Positions 1-10,374 are shown, counted from the stretch's first letter. The stretch is 64,000 nt of DNA from Symbiodinium natans (GCA_905221605.1 CAJNDS010002281.1:456728-520727), one strand, 5' to 3'. The notes: generated by a model not told the origin, from the sequence alone. Translations and numbers: made by a program.

Positions 1-467
1 CGCTAAGGATCCCTCAGAAGCTCCGGCGCTCACGTCCTTTCAGAAGCACGACTCTCACACGAAGCCCTAAACCCTAAACCCTAAACCCTAAACCCTAAAC
101 CCTAAACCCTAAGAGGACTAGATGCTCCAGCTCACCGGCCACAGTCCCCACAACGCTTTCTTCACCCTATGCTCTTAAACTTGTTTGGCTCATGTTTGGG
201 GTCTAGAGTTTGGGGTTTAGGGTGACATTTTAGGGTTTAGGGTGATATGACAGATAAAAAGCACAAAGGGAAATCAAAGCCATCGAAAGCAAGCCAATTA
301 GGGCTCCCAAAAGCCCAAAGCCGCCAAAAGCCTCCAAAAGCCCCGCTCCAAGAGAAGTCCCTGACCCTAAACCCTAAACCCCTAAACCCTACACCCCAAA
401 CCCTAAACCCTAAACCCTGAACCCCAAACCCTAAACCCTAAACCCTAAACCCCCACAAAACCCAAAG

Positions 468-541
468 GTCCTTGACCTTCCCGGCCACCACTTCGCCGGT
501 CCGGTATGGGCAGGTGGGGCTTTGGTTCAGGATTCCGCGGA
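468..541 (+). CDS. exon candidate, unit A
   Basis: Phase 0/2. Follows CCCAAAG, ends before GTTTGGGGTTTAG. Open frame includes LPGHHFAGPVWAGGALVQDS. Product unknown. The flanks on both sides are telomeric. Confidence 0.4.
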
Positions 542-834
542 GTTTGGGGTTTAGGGTTTAGGGTTTAGGGTTTAGGGCTGGCGTTTGGGGTTTGGGAATG
601 AGGGGAGGAATCTCAGCATGAGCAACTTTGACTGAAGTCATTTGCTGGCACCCTAAACTACAAGGAACATACTACGCCACCACTCATTCGGATCAATCCT
701 TTTTGCCCTTAAGCCCTAAACCCTTAACCCTTAACCCCAAACCCTGAACCCTAAACCCTAAACCCTAAACCCTAAACCCTAAACCCTGTCATGTCTTCTT
801 GTCATTCTTTGGGGTTGTCGCGGGTCCTTGGGAG

Positions 835-888
835 TCGCGAAGGCCACGGTGGAGCGCGTCACCAACGACAACGGTGCGCCCATACGCA
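835..888 (+). CDS. weak exon candidate, unit A
   Basis: Follows TTGGGAG, ends before GTTCTC; alternative end is 907 before GTTTAG. Reads AKATVERVTNDNGAPIR in the second frame. Product unknown. Confidence 0.3.
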
Positions 889-1105
889 GTTCTCACCCAT
901 CTAAGGGGTTTAGGGTTTGGGGTTTAGAGTTTAGGGCTTAGGGTTTAGGGTTTAGGGTTTAGGCCTTAGGGTTCGGGGTTTTAGGATCTTATTTGTAGGT
1001 AAAGCTTCTAGATCCCCAAGCCCCCAAACCCAAGAAGCCTGAAGGGTTTAGGGCTTCGGGTTTTGGAAGCCTTAAACCCTAAACCTTAAACCCAAAACCC
1101 TTAAG

Positions 1106-1176
1106 GCCTCAGCGGCTTTCTGCAAGAAATGGCTGCAGAGCCCTTATAACTCACCTTTCGGCATACAAGACTTCTA
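1106..1176 (+). CDS. exon candidate, unit A
   Basis: Follows CCCTTAAG, ends before GTAGGA. Frame 0 reads ASAAFCKKWLQSPYNSPFGI and then runs into TAG just past the donor. Product unknown. Confidence 0.35.
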
Positions 1177-1727
1177 GTAGGATTCTTCGCACGTTTAGGG
1201 CTTTGGGTTTTGGGTTTTGGGTTTAGGGTTTAAATAGGGCTTGGGGGAGTAGAGTTTAGGGTTTTTGGCTTCGGTTGGACCACAAGTTAAGGATTTGTTG
1301 AGGGTTGAGGTAAACCCTCGCATGCACCAACCCACCCAAGCCCCTGGGAGCATCTAGAAAGTGGAGCATGGTTCAGGGTTTGGGGTTCTGGCCCTAAGTA
1401 TTGAGGGTATAGGCCGTTCTCGCTCAACCCTAAACCCCAAGCCCTAAACCCTAAGCCCTGTCATCACCGCGTACCCCAAAAGAACGTTAAGGAGAACCGT
1501 GTTGAGGGTCGAGGGTCTTAGGGTTTAGGGTTTAGGGTTTCAGGGTTTAGGGTTTAGGGTTTAGGGTTTAGAGGGTAGTGGGTTTTGGGTGTAGGTTTCA
1601 CGATGGAAGCTCAGGGTTCCCCCACTTGTCGTTTCAAGGGTCCCTTAAGGTTGAGGAGTATGGGTAAGGGTTTAGGGCATAAGGTTTGGGGTTTTTGGTT
1701 TTGGGGCTTAGAGTTTCTAGTATCTAG

Positions 1728-1798
1728 GGTTGGCGGCGCAACCTACATCACGAGCTGCATGCTCGATCCTTGGCCCTGTGGATATGCTTATGCATATG
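1728..1798 (+). CDS. exon candidate, unit A
   Basis: Phase 1/1. Follows ATCTAG and ends before a consensus GTAAGC donor. Reads GGATYITSCMLDPWPCGYAY. Product unknown. Confidence 0.5.
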
Positions 1799-1860
1799 GT
1801 AAGCCTGAACCCCGACAAAGCCTGAACAATTGGACTCAAAAACCAATCCAAATCTCAGAG

Positions 1861-2075
1861 GTTTAGGGTTTATAGGGTTTATGGGGTTTATAGGGTTTAT
1901 AGGGTTTATAGGGTTTATAGGGTTTATAGGGTTTATAGGGTTTATAGGGTTTATAGGGTTTATAGGGTTTACAGGGTTGTTAGGGTTTTTAGGGTTTATA
2001 GGGTGTTTAGGGTTTTTAGGGTTTTTTGGGGGTTTATAGGGTTTACAGGGTTTATAGGGCTTATAGGGTTTATAG
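1861..2075 (+). repeat. GGGTTTATA variant telomeric array
   Basis: About a dozen head-to-tail copies of a 9-base variant (GGGTTTATA) then degenerate units. It makes a spurious Gly-Phe-Ile reading frame. No gene seen between 1800 and 2600; 2360-2480 is a similar array of CCCTAGAAA. Confidence 0.9.
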
Positions 2076-2609
2076 GGTTGGGGTTTGGGGTTTTTAGGGT
2101 TAGGGTTTAGGTTTTGGGATGTAAACCCTTGCGAGATCTTGGGGAGGTCTCCAAGCTTGCTGGCTGTCGCCCTCTACCCCCCTCCCCCCCCAAACCCTTT
2201 CCTACACCCTAAACCTAAACCCGAAACCCCAAATCCTAAGCTTAAAGCCGAAACCTCAAAATCCAAAACCTAGACCCTAAACCCTATGCAACCCCGAGCC
2301 CTATGCAACCCCGTGCCCTATGGAACCCCTAACCCTAGCGAACCCCGAACCCCATGTAACCCTCAACCCTAGAAACCCTAGAAACCCTAGAAACCCTAGA
2401 CGCCCTAGAAACCCGACAAACCCTAGAAACCCGAGAAACCCTAGAAACCCTAGAAACCCTAGAAACCCTAGAAACCCCGAACCGAAACCCCGACAACCCT
2501 GAGTTGACTCCAGAACCCTAAACCCTAAACCTTAAACCCTAAACCCTAAACCCTAAACCCTAAACCTTAAGCCCTAACCCTAAACCCTAAACCCAAGTTG
2601 ACTCCAGAG

Positions 2610-2678
2610 ACTTCCCCGCACTTGCGTGGCCAGTTGGCGCCTACTTGGCGCATCTGTGCTCAGAGCCTGGCCGGCTGA
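2610..2678 (+). CDS. exon candidate, unit A
   Basis: Follows CCAGAG, phase 2. Reads FPALAWPVGAYLAHLCSEPG. No GT before the following CCCTAAA tract; GC at 2679 is a possible donor. Product unknown. Confidence 0.35.
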   Translation, partial: TSPHLRGQLAPTWRICAQSLAG

Positions 2679-2972
2679 GCTTGGAGCCCGAAACCCTAAA
2701 CCCTAAACCCTAAACCCTGAACCCTATGCAGGCCCTAAACCCCAGGCCCCGGATAATAACAACCTGAAGCCCCCAAGCGATGGACACCCGAAGCCGCTAA
2801 ACCCTCGATCCTACACCCTCAGCCCTAAGCCCTAAACCCTAAACCTAAAACCCTAGCCCTAAACCCTAAACCCTAAACCCTAGACCCTGAATCGTCTGAC
2901 TGGTTTGGAGACGCTTTCCAAACCTACAGTAATGTAGGGTTGAGGGTTTAGGGTTTAGGGTTTAGGGTTTAG

Positions 2973-3096
2973 CCGAACCTCGACTGCGCTCATACACGAT
3001 GAATTCTCCTGATCTGTTGAATGGTTGGTTTACAGCGATGCAGTTAGTAGAGTATTGTTGTGTCGAACCTACATCAGACGATGATTCTTTTTTAGG
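2973..3096 (+). CDS. exon, unit A
   Basis: Phase 2/2. Acceptor is the TTTAG of a telomeric array and donor is the GTTTAG of the next. Open for 40 codons (PRLRSYTMNSPDLLNGWFTA then a second hydrophobic-acidic stretch). Its leftover GG joins the T of the next exon across a purely telomeric intron. Product unknown. Confidence 0.6.
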
Positions 3097-3193
3097 GTTT
3101 AGGGTTTAGGTTTTAGGTTTTAGGGTTTAGGGTTTAGGGTTTAGGGTTTAGGGTTTAGGGTTTAGGGTTTAGGGTTTAGGGTTTAGGGTTTAG
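3097..3193 (+). repeat. 97-nt intron made only of TTTAGGG repeats
   Basis: From GTTTAGGG to TTTAG without any other sequence apart from two units with one extra T. Lies between exons 2973-3096 and 3194-3305, whose frames join correctly when it is removed. Confidence 0.65.
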
Positions 3194-3305
3194 TTGGATG
3201 TTTTACACGGAGGTGGACGAGGCCAACAGGCGCTGGTACCTCCGGTTCGACAATGCACAGCAACAGGCCTTGGCTGCCATGAAGCCGATCCATCCGCCTC
3301 GCCGG
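3194..3305 (+). CDS. exon, unit A
   Basis: Phase 1/0, 37 full codons after one base. Reads WMFYTEVDEANRRWYLRFDN, clearly protein-like with mostly G/C third positions. Bounded on both sides by telomeric arrays that supply TTTAG and GTTTAG. Phase agrees with both neighbours. Product unknown. Confidence 0.65.
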
Positions 3306-3388
3306 GTTTAGGGTTTAGGGTTTAGGGTTTAGGGTTTAGGGTTTAGGGTTTAGGGTTTAGGGTTTAGGGTTTAGGGTTTAGGGTTTAG
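3306..3388 (+). repeat. 83-nt intron made only of TTTAGGG repeats
   Basis: GTTTAGGG repeated to a terminal TTTAG; every base is telomeric repeat. Exons on either side are both phase 0 at the junction. Confidence 0.65.
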
Positions 3389-3627
3389 TCGCTCCGGATC
3401 GAGTTCGGGGGCAAGGACAAGATCATGGGGCTTGCCGCGCTCCGGCGCCGGTGCAAGAACTCAACCAAGCTCCAGGACTGGTTGTTGCGCAAGGGCGTAA
3501 CCTTGTCACCGACCTCAAGCATGAACAGTTCCGCGATCACAACCGAAGGCAGGAGCGTGCATAAGAGCACGGGCGGGTCCCTGGCCATGATTCCGGTCGA
3601 AGCCAGGGCCGCGGAGCAGACCAAGAG
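3389..3627 (+). CDS. exon, unit A (79 codons)
   Basis: Phase 0/2. Begins after TTTAG with SLRIEFGGKDKIMGLAALRR, continues basic (CKNSTKLQDWLLRKG) then Ser/Thr-rich. Ends AAGAG before GTCGTG. One of the longest exons of the unit. A 94-codon antisense frame is a shadow. Product unknown. Confidence 0.65.
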
Positions 3628-4502
3628 GTCGTGCCCACGTTCTCCACACACCCTAAACCCTAAACCCAAAACCCTAAACCCTAAACCCTAAACCCTAAGC
3701 CCTAAACCCTAAACCCTAAACCCTGCTGGTTTCGGAGCTCCTAAGGTTCCTCTTGTCCACTCTTCCCTCGCATTCGATGCAGCGCCCAGACCTCTGGAAG
3801 CTTCCAAAAAGTAGGTCCCCTTAAGGGGTTTAGGGTTTAGGGTTCAGGGCTCCTAAGGGTGACCCAAGAGTGGTGTAGGGGTACTTTTTGTGCTAAACTC
3901 TAAATGCTAAACCCTAAACCCTAAACCCTAAACCCTAAACCCTAAACCCTAAACCCTAAACCCTTTAAGGGTTCCCAAGAGTCACCCACTAGTCGTGTAG
4001 GGGACGATTTTGGGGGGTTCTACGTTTTAGATCCTCCCAAGGGTCTGGAAATTCAATGTGTGCCAGAACTAAACAACGAATGCCAGTAAGCCCTGTAATC
4101 CCTACTTGGAGGTTCATGGTGCTTATTAACCAACTAAATATACCTGTATTTAAACTGTACTTATACCCATGTTAGGGCACTCATGGGCCTTACAAGTGGG
4201 TTATAAGTACAGTTATAGTCGATTAAGAAGTAACTTCCAATGAATCTGTAAGCCCCACATGCCGGAAGCCCCACCTTCGAAGCTCTAGGCCTCAGACCCC
4301 ATCTGCCCTTTGCAGCCAAAACCCCAAACCCCTGTAACACCGCACCTCCCGCTAGAAAAACCTAAGCCCTAAACCCCAAACTCTTAAACCGCAAAGCCTA
4401 AACCCTAAACCCTAAACCCTAAACCCTGCACCCTATAACCCTAAACCCTAAACCCTAAACCCTTCACGTCCATTTCCCATCTGACCTTCGACCACCAGCC
4501 AG
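3628..4502 (+). other. intron: telomeric tracts plus one family A inverted-repeat element
   Basis: Holds CCCTAAA arrays (3650-3724, 3903-3964, 4390-4460), a diverged direct repeat also seen at 4620-4665, and a family A element at 4103-4243. A 28-nt in-phase segment at 3783-3810 was considered and set aside because it belongs to that direct repeat. Confidence 0.5.
4103..4243. mobile_element. family A MITE-like element
   Basis: Begins TACTTGGAGGTTCATGG and ends with a decayed complement (ACTTCCAATGAA). Internal arms carry TATAAGTACAGTTATA. Other copies: 7422-7626, 11741-11850, 17228-17379, 42695-42807. No ORF, so non-autonomous. Confidence 0.6.
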
Positions 4503-4567
4503 GCGCCTCGTCGGCTCTTCTCGCCGCAGCTACGCCGTGCTGCTGCAGGTGTACGTCTACCCCGAGG
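4503..4567 (+). CDS. exon, unit A
   Basis: Phase 1/1. Follows CAGCCAG, ends before GTTTAGGG. Reads RLVGSSRRSYAVLLQVYVYP. A later AG at 4529 keeps the same frame, so the true start may be there. Phases agree on both sides. Confidence 0.5.
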
Positions 4568-4888
4568 GTTTAGGGTTTAGGGTTTAGGGTTTAGGGTTTA
4601 GGGGATCGGGGGGGCCCCAATATCCCAGACCCCCTGGGAGGATCCAGCAAGCAGATCCCCTTAAGGGTTCCTAAAACATGACACAGTAGTACACGTGGTC
4701 GCTTTATCTCGCATCGCTCGGTGTTTTTAGCGCATCGATCGGCCTCCACATTGGGGAACTGCATTCATCAATTGGCGTCCACATTGGGAACTGCATTCCC
4801 CAGAGAATATTTCGTGATGTGTCGAAGTCGGCCTCGTCGTCATCTACGTGGTCTCTTGCATGTTGGCAGTTCTTACAACCCTATATAG

Positions 4889-5164
4889 ACCCTCAACCCA
4901 AAACCCGAGACATCGATCGGCTGGTTGCAGAAGGCCGCGACATGAGCCCGCTGGGTGCTCTCCTTGCCGCGCATGATGTTTGGTCTCACTCCTACGGAGC
5001 CCATCTCATAGAGCGTGGCTATGACAAGACCGGCATTGTGGCCAAGCCGCGGAGCTGCTGCGGTCGAACGTGCCGCCCCAAACCTCCTTTGGAGACCAAG
5101 GAGGCCGCCGCCCTGCTGGATGGTATCTACCGAATTCCAGACCGCAGTGTGGCACCTGGCTGCT
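4889..5164 (+). CDS. exon, unit A; possible RyR-like segment
   Basis: Phase 2/1, 91 codons. Follows CTATATAG, ends before GTTTAGGG. Contains GALLAAHDVWSHSYGAHLIE followed by RGYDKTG. The HDVW...GY spacing recalls the RyR domain (H-x-x-W...G-W), but this is a weak match from memory. An earlier donor (GTATCT, 5122) is possible. Phase fits both neighbours. Confidence 0.6.
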
Positions 5165-5321
5165 GTTTAGGGTTTAGGGTTTAGGGTTTAGGGTTTAGGG
5201 TTTAGGGTTTAGGGTTTAGGGTTTAGGGTTTAGGGTTTAGGGTTTAGGGTTTAGGGTTCTAAACGCCCCTGAACCCTAGAGACCCTAAACCCTAGACCAT
5301 GTATCAGCCGCCCTCTGACAG

Positions 5322-5422
5322 TGCTTCTCTCGAGCAAGGTGTGCAAGACGTGCCGCAAGACAACAACCACCCACTTGCCCCTTTGTGGCCTTTGTGGCTG
5401 CAAGCATACAGCGTTTTCAACA
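5322..5422 (+). CDS. exon candidate, unit A; Cys-rich
   Basis: Phase 2/0. Follows CTGACAG, ends before GTAAAT. Reads KVCKTCRKTTTTHLPLCGLC with two CxxC pairs that could bind zinc. The frame stays open to 5662, and the opposite strand (5251-5628) is also open and protein-like, so the assignment is uncertain. Confidence 0.4.
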
Positions 5423-5662
5423 GTAAATGGCGCGACAAGTTTCGAGAGTGGATCCGGAAGTTCGCACAGCCTCATGTTCCCAGCACATGCTAACACAGAA
5501 GACATGGCAGACGGGACAGCTGTTATGAAGCCGTCTGCAACATCTGGGTTTTTGCCGCGCTTTGCCTCTCGCCACAGCATGAGATTGGGGATAAGGCTCC
5601 ACTCCGGCAGCTTGTCCATCCTCCTCAAGGATTCTCAGGTGGTTTGGTGCGGTAGATTTTAA

Positions 5663-6415
5663 CCCCTTGACCCGCAACTTTAAACCCGAGAACCCGACAC
5701 CCTAAAGCTCTAAGCTCTAAACCACACAAGGAGGACTCTGAGTCTTGAGGTTTCTATGGAGTTTTTTCAGTTTCTGCGGCCAACAGACGTAGCCGTTGCC
5801 TCAGGGGTTAAGGGGTTTAGGTGTTTAGGGCTTCGGGTTGGGAATTTAAGTTTAGGGTTGCGGGCTTTAGGATCCTGATTAACAAGGGTGTGCCAAGGGA
5901 TCCAAGTTCCAAGTTCTGAGAACTACCCAATACACCTAACGAACTATTAAGATGTTCCATGCGAAGGTTAAACCCTAAATCCTAAACCCTAAACCCTAAA
6001 CCCTAAACCGGCTGTGTAAGGTGCAGACATGTATGTTCAGGTGGGCAGAAACGGGTGTGGTGTGTACTATAAATCGACCCTATACCCAAAGGCCCTAAAC
6101 TCGAAACATCCTAGAACAGAATCCAAATCGCATCACTAGGGATCTATGTAGGGTTTAGGGGTTAGGGTTTAGGGTTTAGAGTTTAGGCTTTAGGGTTTCG
6201 GGCTTAGGGCAACTGATAGGGGGGGCAGGTTCCTTGTAACCCGCTTTAAGCAAGCAATGGCATTTAGCCGTGCCATCGGATCTCTTGAGCCCTAAGCCCT
6301 ATACGCCTGATGTATCCGTATCCCTAAACTCCAAACCCCAACTCTAATCCCCAAACCCTAATCCCTAAACCCGAAACCCTAAACCCTAAAACCTAAACCC
6401 TACACTCCGATCCAG
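5663..6415 (+). other. intron, degenerate telomeric repeats
   Basis: Scattered TTTAGGG/CCCTAAA arrays and unique spacers without a convincing exon. A stretch at 6230-6270 resembles a decayed family B element. Confidence 0.4.
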
Positions 6416-6453
6416 CAGGGCTTTTGGGACGTGCTGCCCCTCCACCTGATGCA
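6416..6453 (+). CDS. short exon candidate, unit A
   Basis: Phase 0/2. Follows GATCCAG, ends before GTTGGA. Reads QGFWDVLPLHLM. Start may be 3 bases later (CAGCAG). Phase agrees with the preceding exon. Confidence 0.4.
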
Positions 6454-6737
6454 GTTGGAGCCTTGAGACCCCCAAATCCTGAGCTCGAAGTCCCAAGCCT
6501 TGAGCGCCTTAGAGTTTAGGGTTTAGGGTTTAGGGTTTAGGGTTTAGGGTTTAGGGTTTACAGTAAACTCCGAAAAGTTGGAACATCTGTATCCCCATAC
6601 CGCAGAAGGTATACCGAAGAATCCCAGCTCTGGTCATCCCCAAACCATGCTCCAACTTTCTGGAGTTTACTGCAACAGGTACCCCTATCCATCCTGGGGC
6701 AGTAAGTGCAGTTGCCCTGAACCCTAAACTCTACATA

Positions 6738-6841
6738 CTAGGATGCCCAGTAGTGCCCTTTTGGGGGGTTTAGGTTCCCTTATAAACCCCTTTAAGCAAA
6801 AAAGGGCACCCTTTTTAAGCCTAGGTTACTGGGCAGCCTAG
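6738..6841. mobile_element. family B MITE-like element
   Basis: CTAGGATGCCCAGTAGTGCC at the left, TTACTGGGCAGCCTAG at the right; internal GGGCACCCTTTTT complement. Other copies: 14063-14176, 22475-22585, 25814-25926, 32588-32700, 37597-37708, 52905-53016, with diverged ones near 48465-48570 and 52473-52557. Confidence 0.7.
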
Positions 6842-6984
6842 CATAGAACCCTAGTTATGAACATGCATGAACCTTCAAGTGGGAGCTCCACATCGCCCTG
6901 GATTTCGGAGTACAATGCTTTAATACTTTCTTTGTTTTGTCTTTTTCTTTTCTTCTGGGTTCCCATGATAGCTACTTATACCTT

Positions 6985-7033
6985 CAAAAAAGTAAAGAAA
7001 TAAATATATATATATACATATATATATAGATGC

Positions 7034-7064
<31 letters not shown>

Positions 7065-7065
7065 T
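6985..7065. repeat. TA-rich microsatellite
   Basis: Runs of TA with interruptions; no coding potential. Lies in the long intron or spacer 6454-7783, which also holds the GGGTTTGA array and a family A element. Confidence 0.8.
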
Positions 7066-7166
7066 TTTTTCCAGGGTCTACTCCAAAGTGGTAACCCCAA
7101 ACCTTCAATATCGTCAGTGCCTTGACCAGCTGTCTCCTTGACCCAGGTCGCAGAATGTCCGGCCGG

Positions 7167-7303
7167 AGGACTAGGGTTTGAGGGTTTGAGGGTTTGAGGG
7201 TTTGAGGGTTTGAGGGTTTGAGGGTTTGAGGGTTTGAGGGTTTGAGGGTTTGAGGGTTTGAGGGTTTGAGGGTTTGAGGGTTTGAGGGTTTGAGGGTTTG
7301 AGG
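7167..7303 (+). repeat. GGGTTTGA variant array
   Basis: About sixteen near-perfect copies of an 8-base variant telomeric unit. It generates a Pro-rich antisense reading frame that is not a gene. Confidence 0.9.
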
Positions 7304-7421
7304 GCTCAGGGCTTACAGCTTGGGGGATTCCTATCTTGTAGGAATTCATACAGTTTGAGGTTTTGCGATTCCCTGTTGGGCGCCTGGGAGAAAAGCCAAG
7401 AACACCGCCATCCCAGGAGGG

Positions 7422-7626
7422 TACTTGGAGGTTCATGGTACCCAGTAGCCAGTTAGAACTGTACTTGTGGGTTTAGGGTTTCAAGTTTAGGGTTTAGGGG
7501 TACTTCGTAATGAATTTTGCCTGTACTTTTAACACACTTAGAAGCCCCTTAAGTGCCGTAATATGGTTATAAGTACAGTTATGAGTACAGATATGGTCGG
7601 TAATAAGAACCATGAACCTCCAAGTA
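7422..7626. mobile_element. family A element interrupted by telomeric repeats
   Basis: TACTTGGAGGTTCATGGTAC at left, complement ACCATGAACCTCCAAGTA at right. A short TTTAGGG tract (about 7469-7500) sits inside, absent from the other copies. Confidence 0.7.
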
Positions 7627-7783
7627 GGGTGCCAGAATTACAAGTTCCCTTTGTAGCAAATACTGTAAGGGCGAGCCCCGAGACCCCAAACCCGAAACCC
7701 TAAACCCGAAACCCTAAGCCCTAAACCCTAAACCTTTTCTTTTCGCCAAAGAATCCCGGGAACCCCCCTGGGACCCCCCTAAG

Positions 7784-8090
7784 ACCCCCCTTCGTGTGGT
7801 CAAGGTCGGGCTGAGCAGCATGGGGCACAAGTACGAGAAACCGTACGCATCGAACCATGCTACACAGGGCCTCTTCCACCGCTACGTGACTCCCCGACAA
7901 TGTCGGCGTTAATTGCGTCTTGGCCCGTGTACACCTGGTGTCACACACCGCGTGGAGCCCTGAGCAGGCGCTTCATGGCCTCATGGAGGCGGGGATCCCG
8001 GAGCTTGTCTATACCAAGGCCCTCTGCGAGGAAACCAGGCTCTTCCGCAAGTACACCGTGGACAAGCTGAACGAGGCGATGCCATTGGCG
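7784..8090 (+). CDS. exon, unit A, with a probable 1-base frameshift
   Basis: Before 7892 the frame reads VGLSSMGHKYEKPYASNHAT and GLFHRYVTP, then meets a stop. From 7896 the next frame reads NVGVNCVLARVHLVSHTAWS and runs 64 codons to 8090 (before GTGGAC). One extra C in the CCCC at 7892-7895 explains both. Could be an assembly error in a homopolymer or real decay. Flanks carry matching CCCTGGGACCCCCCTTAAG motifs. Product unknown. Confidence 0.5.
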
Positions 8091-8320
8091 GTGGACAGAA
8101 ACCCCCTTAAGACCCCCTGGGACCCTGGGACCTATCTGGGACTTTTCCTGGGACCGTCCTGAAACTGCCGGGACCCCTCAAATCCCTGCAACCGGCCCGT
8201 AACCCGCTCTGGCATGGCCTCACCCTAACCTCACGCCCCCTGGACTGGTGATTGAAGACGTCTTATTGGAAGTAAGCAATTGTCCTGAGTTTAGGCCTAA
8301 ACAGGGCTAAACCCTAAAAG

Positions 8321-8411
8321 GAACTTTGCCGCTTTGGACGGCGTGCAGTGGGAGAAAGGCATTAGATGGCCTTCCACAGTCGGGCCAGAGCTGCTCTTCG
8401 CACCTGACGAG
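8321..8411 (+). CDS. exon, unit A
   Basis: Phase 1/0. Follows CCTAAAAG. Reads NFAALDGVQWEKGIRWPSTV then GPELLFAPDE. No GT before the following CCCTAAA-type tract; a GC donor at 8412 is assumed. Confidence 0.5.
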
Positions 8412-8511
8412 GCTGCTGCATCCTAACCTTCCCTACGCCCGTTTACAGCAAACCCTAAACCCTCAACCCTAGACCCTATCCTACACCCTCAACCCCAAAC
8501 CCTGCGGAAAG

Positions 8512-8586
8512 GAGCTGTCTGCACTGATCAGCGGCCAAAGTGACGTCGATCCCAAGGACCGGCAGATGCCCTGCATGCTGCTTAGG
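8512..8586 (+). CDS. exon, unit A
   Basis: Phase 0/0, 25 codons. Follows GCGGAAAG, ends before GTTGAGGGTTTG. Reads ELSALISGQSDVDPKDRQMP. Product unknown. Confidence 0.55.
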
Positions 8587-8587
8587 G

Positions 8588-9228
8588 TTGAGGGTTTGGT
8601 TTGTTTAGGGTTTAGGGTTTAGGGTGTAGGGTGTTACTGGTTTGGGGTGTTAGGGTGTTAGGGGTTTCGGGCTGAAGGTTTAAGGTTTAGAATTTAGGGT
8701 GTAGGGTGTAGGGTGTTAGTGGTTTAGGGTGTTAGGGTGTTAGGGTTTTAGGGCTTGAGGTGAGGTTTAGAGTTGAGTTGGGGTCTAATGTCCGGAGATT
8801 CGTGGTTGGGGTTCAGGGTCCGAGGGCTTTAATTGAGGGGGTCGTTCTATCTGTGCAATCCCGTACCCAACCCTAAACCTTAAACACCCTAAACCCCCTA
8901 GAACTTAAACTTGCCAGACCCTACGTACATGATTTAGGGTTAAGGGTTCAGGGTTTAGGGTTCAGGGTTTAGGGTTTAGAGTGTAGGGTTTAGGGCTAAA
9001 GTGACGTACACCTAGAATGTAACCCACAACACAGTAGGTGTTCGGTGGTCGCCGAAGGCGCTCGGGTTTAGGGTTCAACTTTGGGTGGGGTTCAGGGTTC
9101 AGGTTTTTGTTGCTTTAGAATTTCTGTTTTAGCGCCCAAGTTATCCCTAAACCCCAAGACGCTAAACCCTAAACCCTAAACCCTAAACCCTAAACCCTAA
9201 ACCCTAAACCCTAAACCCTAAACCCAAG
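8588..9228 (+). other. telomeric-repeat intron region
   Basis: Degenerate TTTAGGG and GTGTAGGG arrays, then CCCTAAA at 9166-9222. A 24-nt segment at 9041-9064 (CSVVAEGA) is too short to call. Confidence 0.5.
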
Positions 9229-9272
9229 TCCGCATGATCCCACGCATGCTGTTCCTCGGTCGGCCCTTTGGG
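9229..9272 (+). CDS. exon candidate, unit A
   Basis: Phase 2/0. Follows AACCCAAG, ends before GTTTAGGG. Reads RMIPRMLFLGRPFG. Confidence 0.4.
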
Positions 9273-9752
9273 GTTTAGGGTTTTGGGTTGAGGGGTATTT
9301 TGCTTCTTCTGCTTTAGAGCTTGTGCCACGCCTCCCATGCAGCATTGGGTTAAGATAGGGCCGGCTCTCTACGTCATTTTTTGGGGTTTAAGGGTTTAGG
9401 GTTAAGGGTTTAGGGTTTAGGGTGTAGGGTTTAGGGTGCTCGGCACGTCTTCTTGAGGCGAATAGGACTGCAAGAGAACTACCTGCAGCCTACCACACTT
9501 TTCAGAACTAGAGGCCGCAACCCTACACCTTAAACCCTAAATCTTACAGACCCTAAACCCTAAACCCTAAACCCTAAAACCGCCCTAAACCCACATAAGC
9601 CCCTGGTCTCAGGCCCCGGAACACTAGAACCCGAAGCTCCAGAAGGGTTTTGGGGGTTTATTTAGCGCGCCGTAGCTGCAGATCTTAAACCCTAAACCCT
9701 AAACCCTAAACCCTACACCCTAAACCCCCTTGCTTCTGGAACATTTCAACAG

Positions 9753-9789
9753 GAGTGGCGCTTGCACAGCAACCCTTGCACGAGTGCCG
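9753..9789 (+). CDS. short exon candidate, unit A
   Basis: Phase 0/1. Follows TTTCAACAG, ends before GTAGCT. Reads EWRLHSNPCTSA. Leftover G matches the two-base start of 10271. Confidence 0.45.
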
Positions 9790-10270
9790 GTAGCTGAGTT
9801 GTGGGATGAAGCAGGGGATTAGGGTTTAGGGTTTAGGGTTTAGGGTTTATTAGGGTTTGGGGTTTAGGGTCCAGGGTCTGGGCTTTAGGTCTGCAAACTC
9901 GAACCTGTTGAGGGTTTGGGGGCTTTCCACCCCGAACCCTCAACCCGAAACCCTAAGCACCGAAGCCAAAGGGTTTAGGCAAGAAATTTGGGTTCAGAGT
10001 TAATATTTCACATTTGTGTCTGAGATTCATAATATAGGCTTTAGGGAGATTTGAATGAACCCTGATTATCGCGTAGAGTCCCAAAGTAGAGGGCATATTC
10101 GTGATTCAGAGTGTGCACCCTCAACCCTAGACCCTAAACCAGGGTCAGCTGAGGGTTTCACAAGTGCCCGATAGGACGTGTGTGTTCGGGGTTTAGGGTA
10201 TGTTTCTAGATTTAGTATTTAGGGACTAGGGTTAGGGTTTGGAGTTCAGAGTATAGTGTTTAGGGTTGAG

Positions 10271-10362
10271 GCGCCTTCTACAATGAGGGCCTGAATCGCT
10301 CGACCCCTATGAAGGGCAGCCGGGCCAAAAATGCTAAAAGCCAAATCAAGCATGTGGAGTCT
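10271..10362 (+). CDS. exon, unit A
   Basis: Phase 2/0. Follows GGGTTGAG, ends before GTAGAC. Reads AFYNEGLNRSTPMKGSRAKN, then lysine-rich. The antisense Gly/Phe frame is telomeric noise. Confidence 0.5.
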
Positions 10363-10374
10363 GTAGACCCGAAA

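Noticed and set aside
5251-5677. Antisense ORFs at 5251-5628 and 5417-5677
   Set aside because: Protein-like, but every other supported exon is on the + strand, and the + reading has matching splice phases. Not fully excluded.
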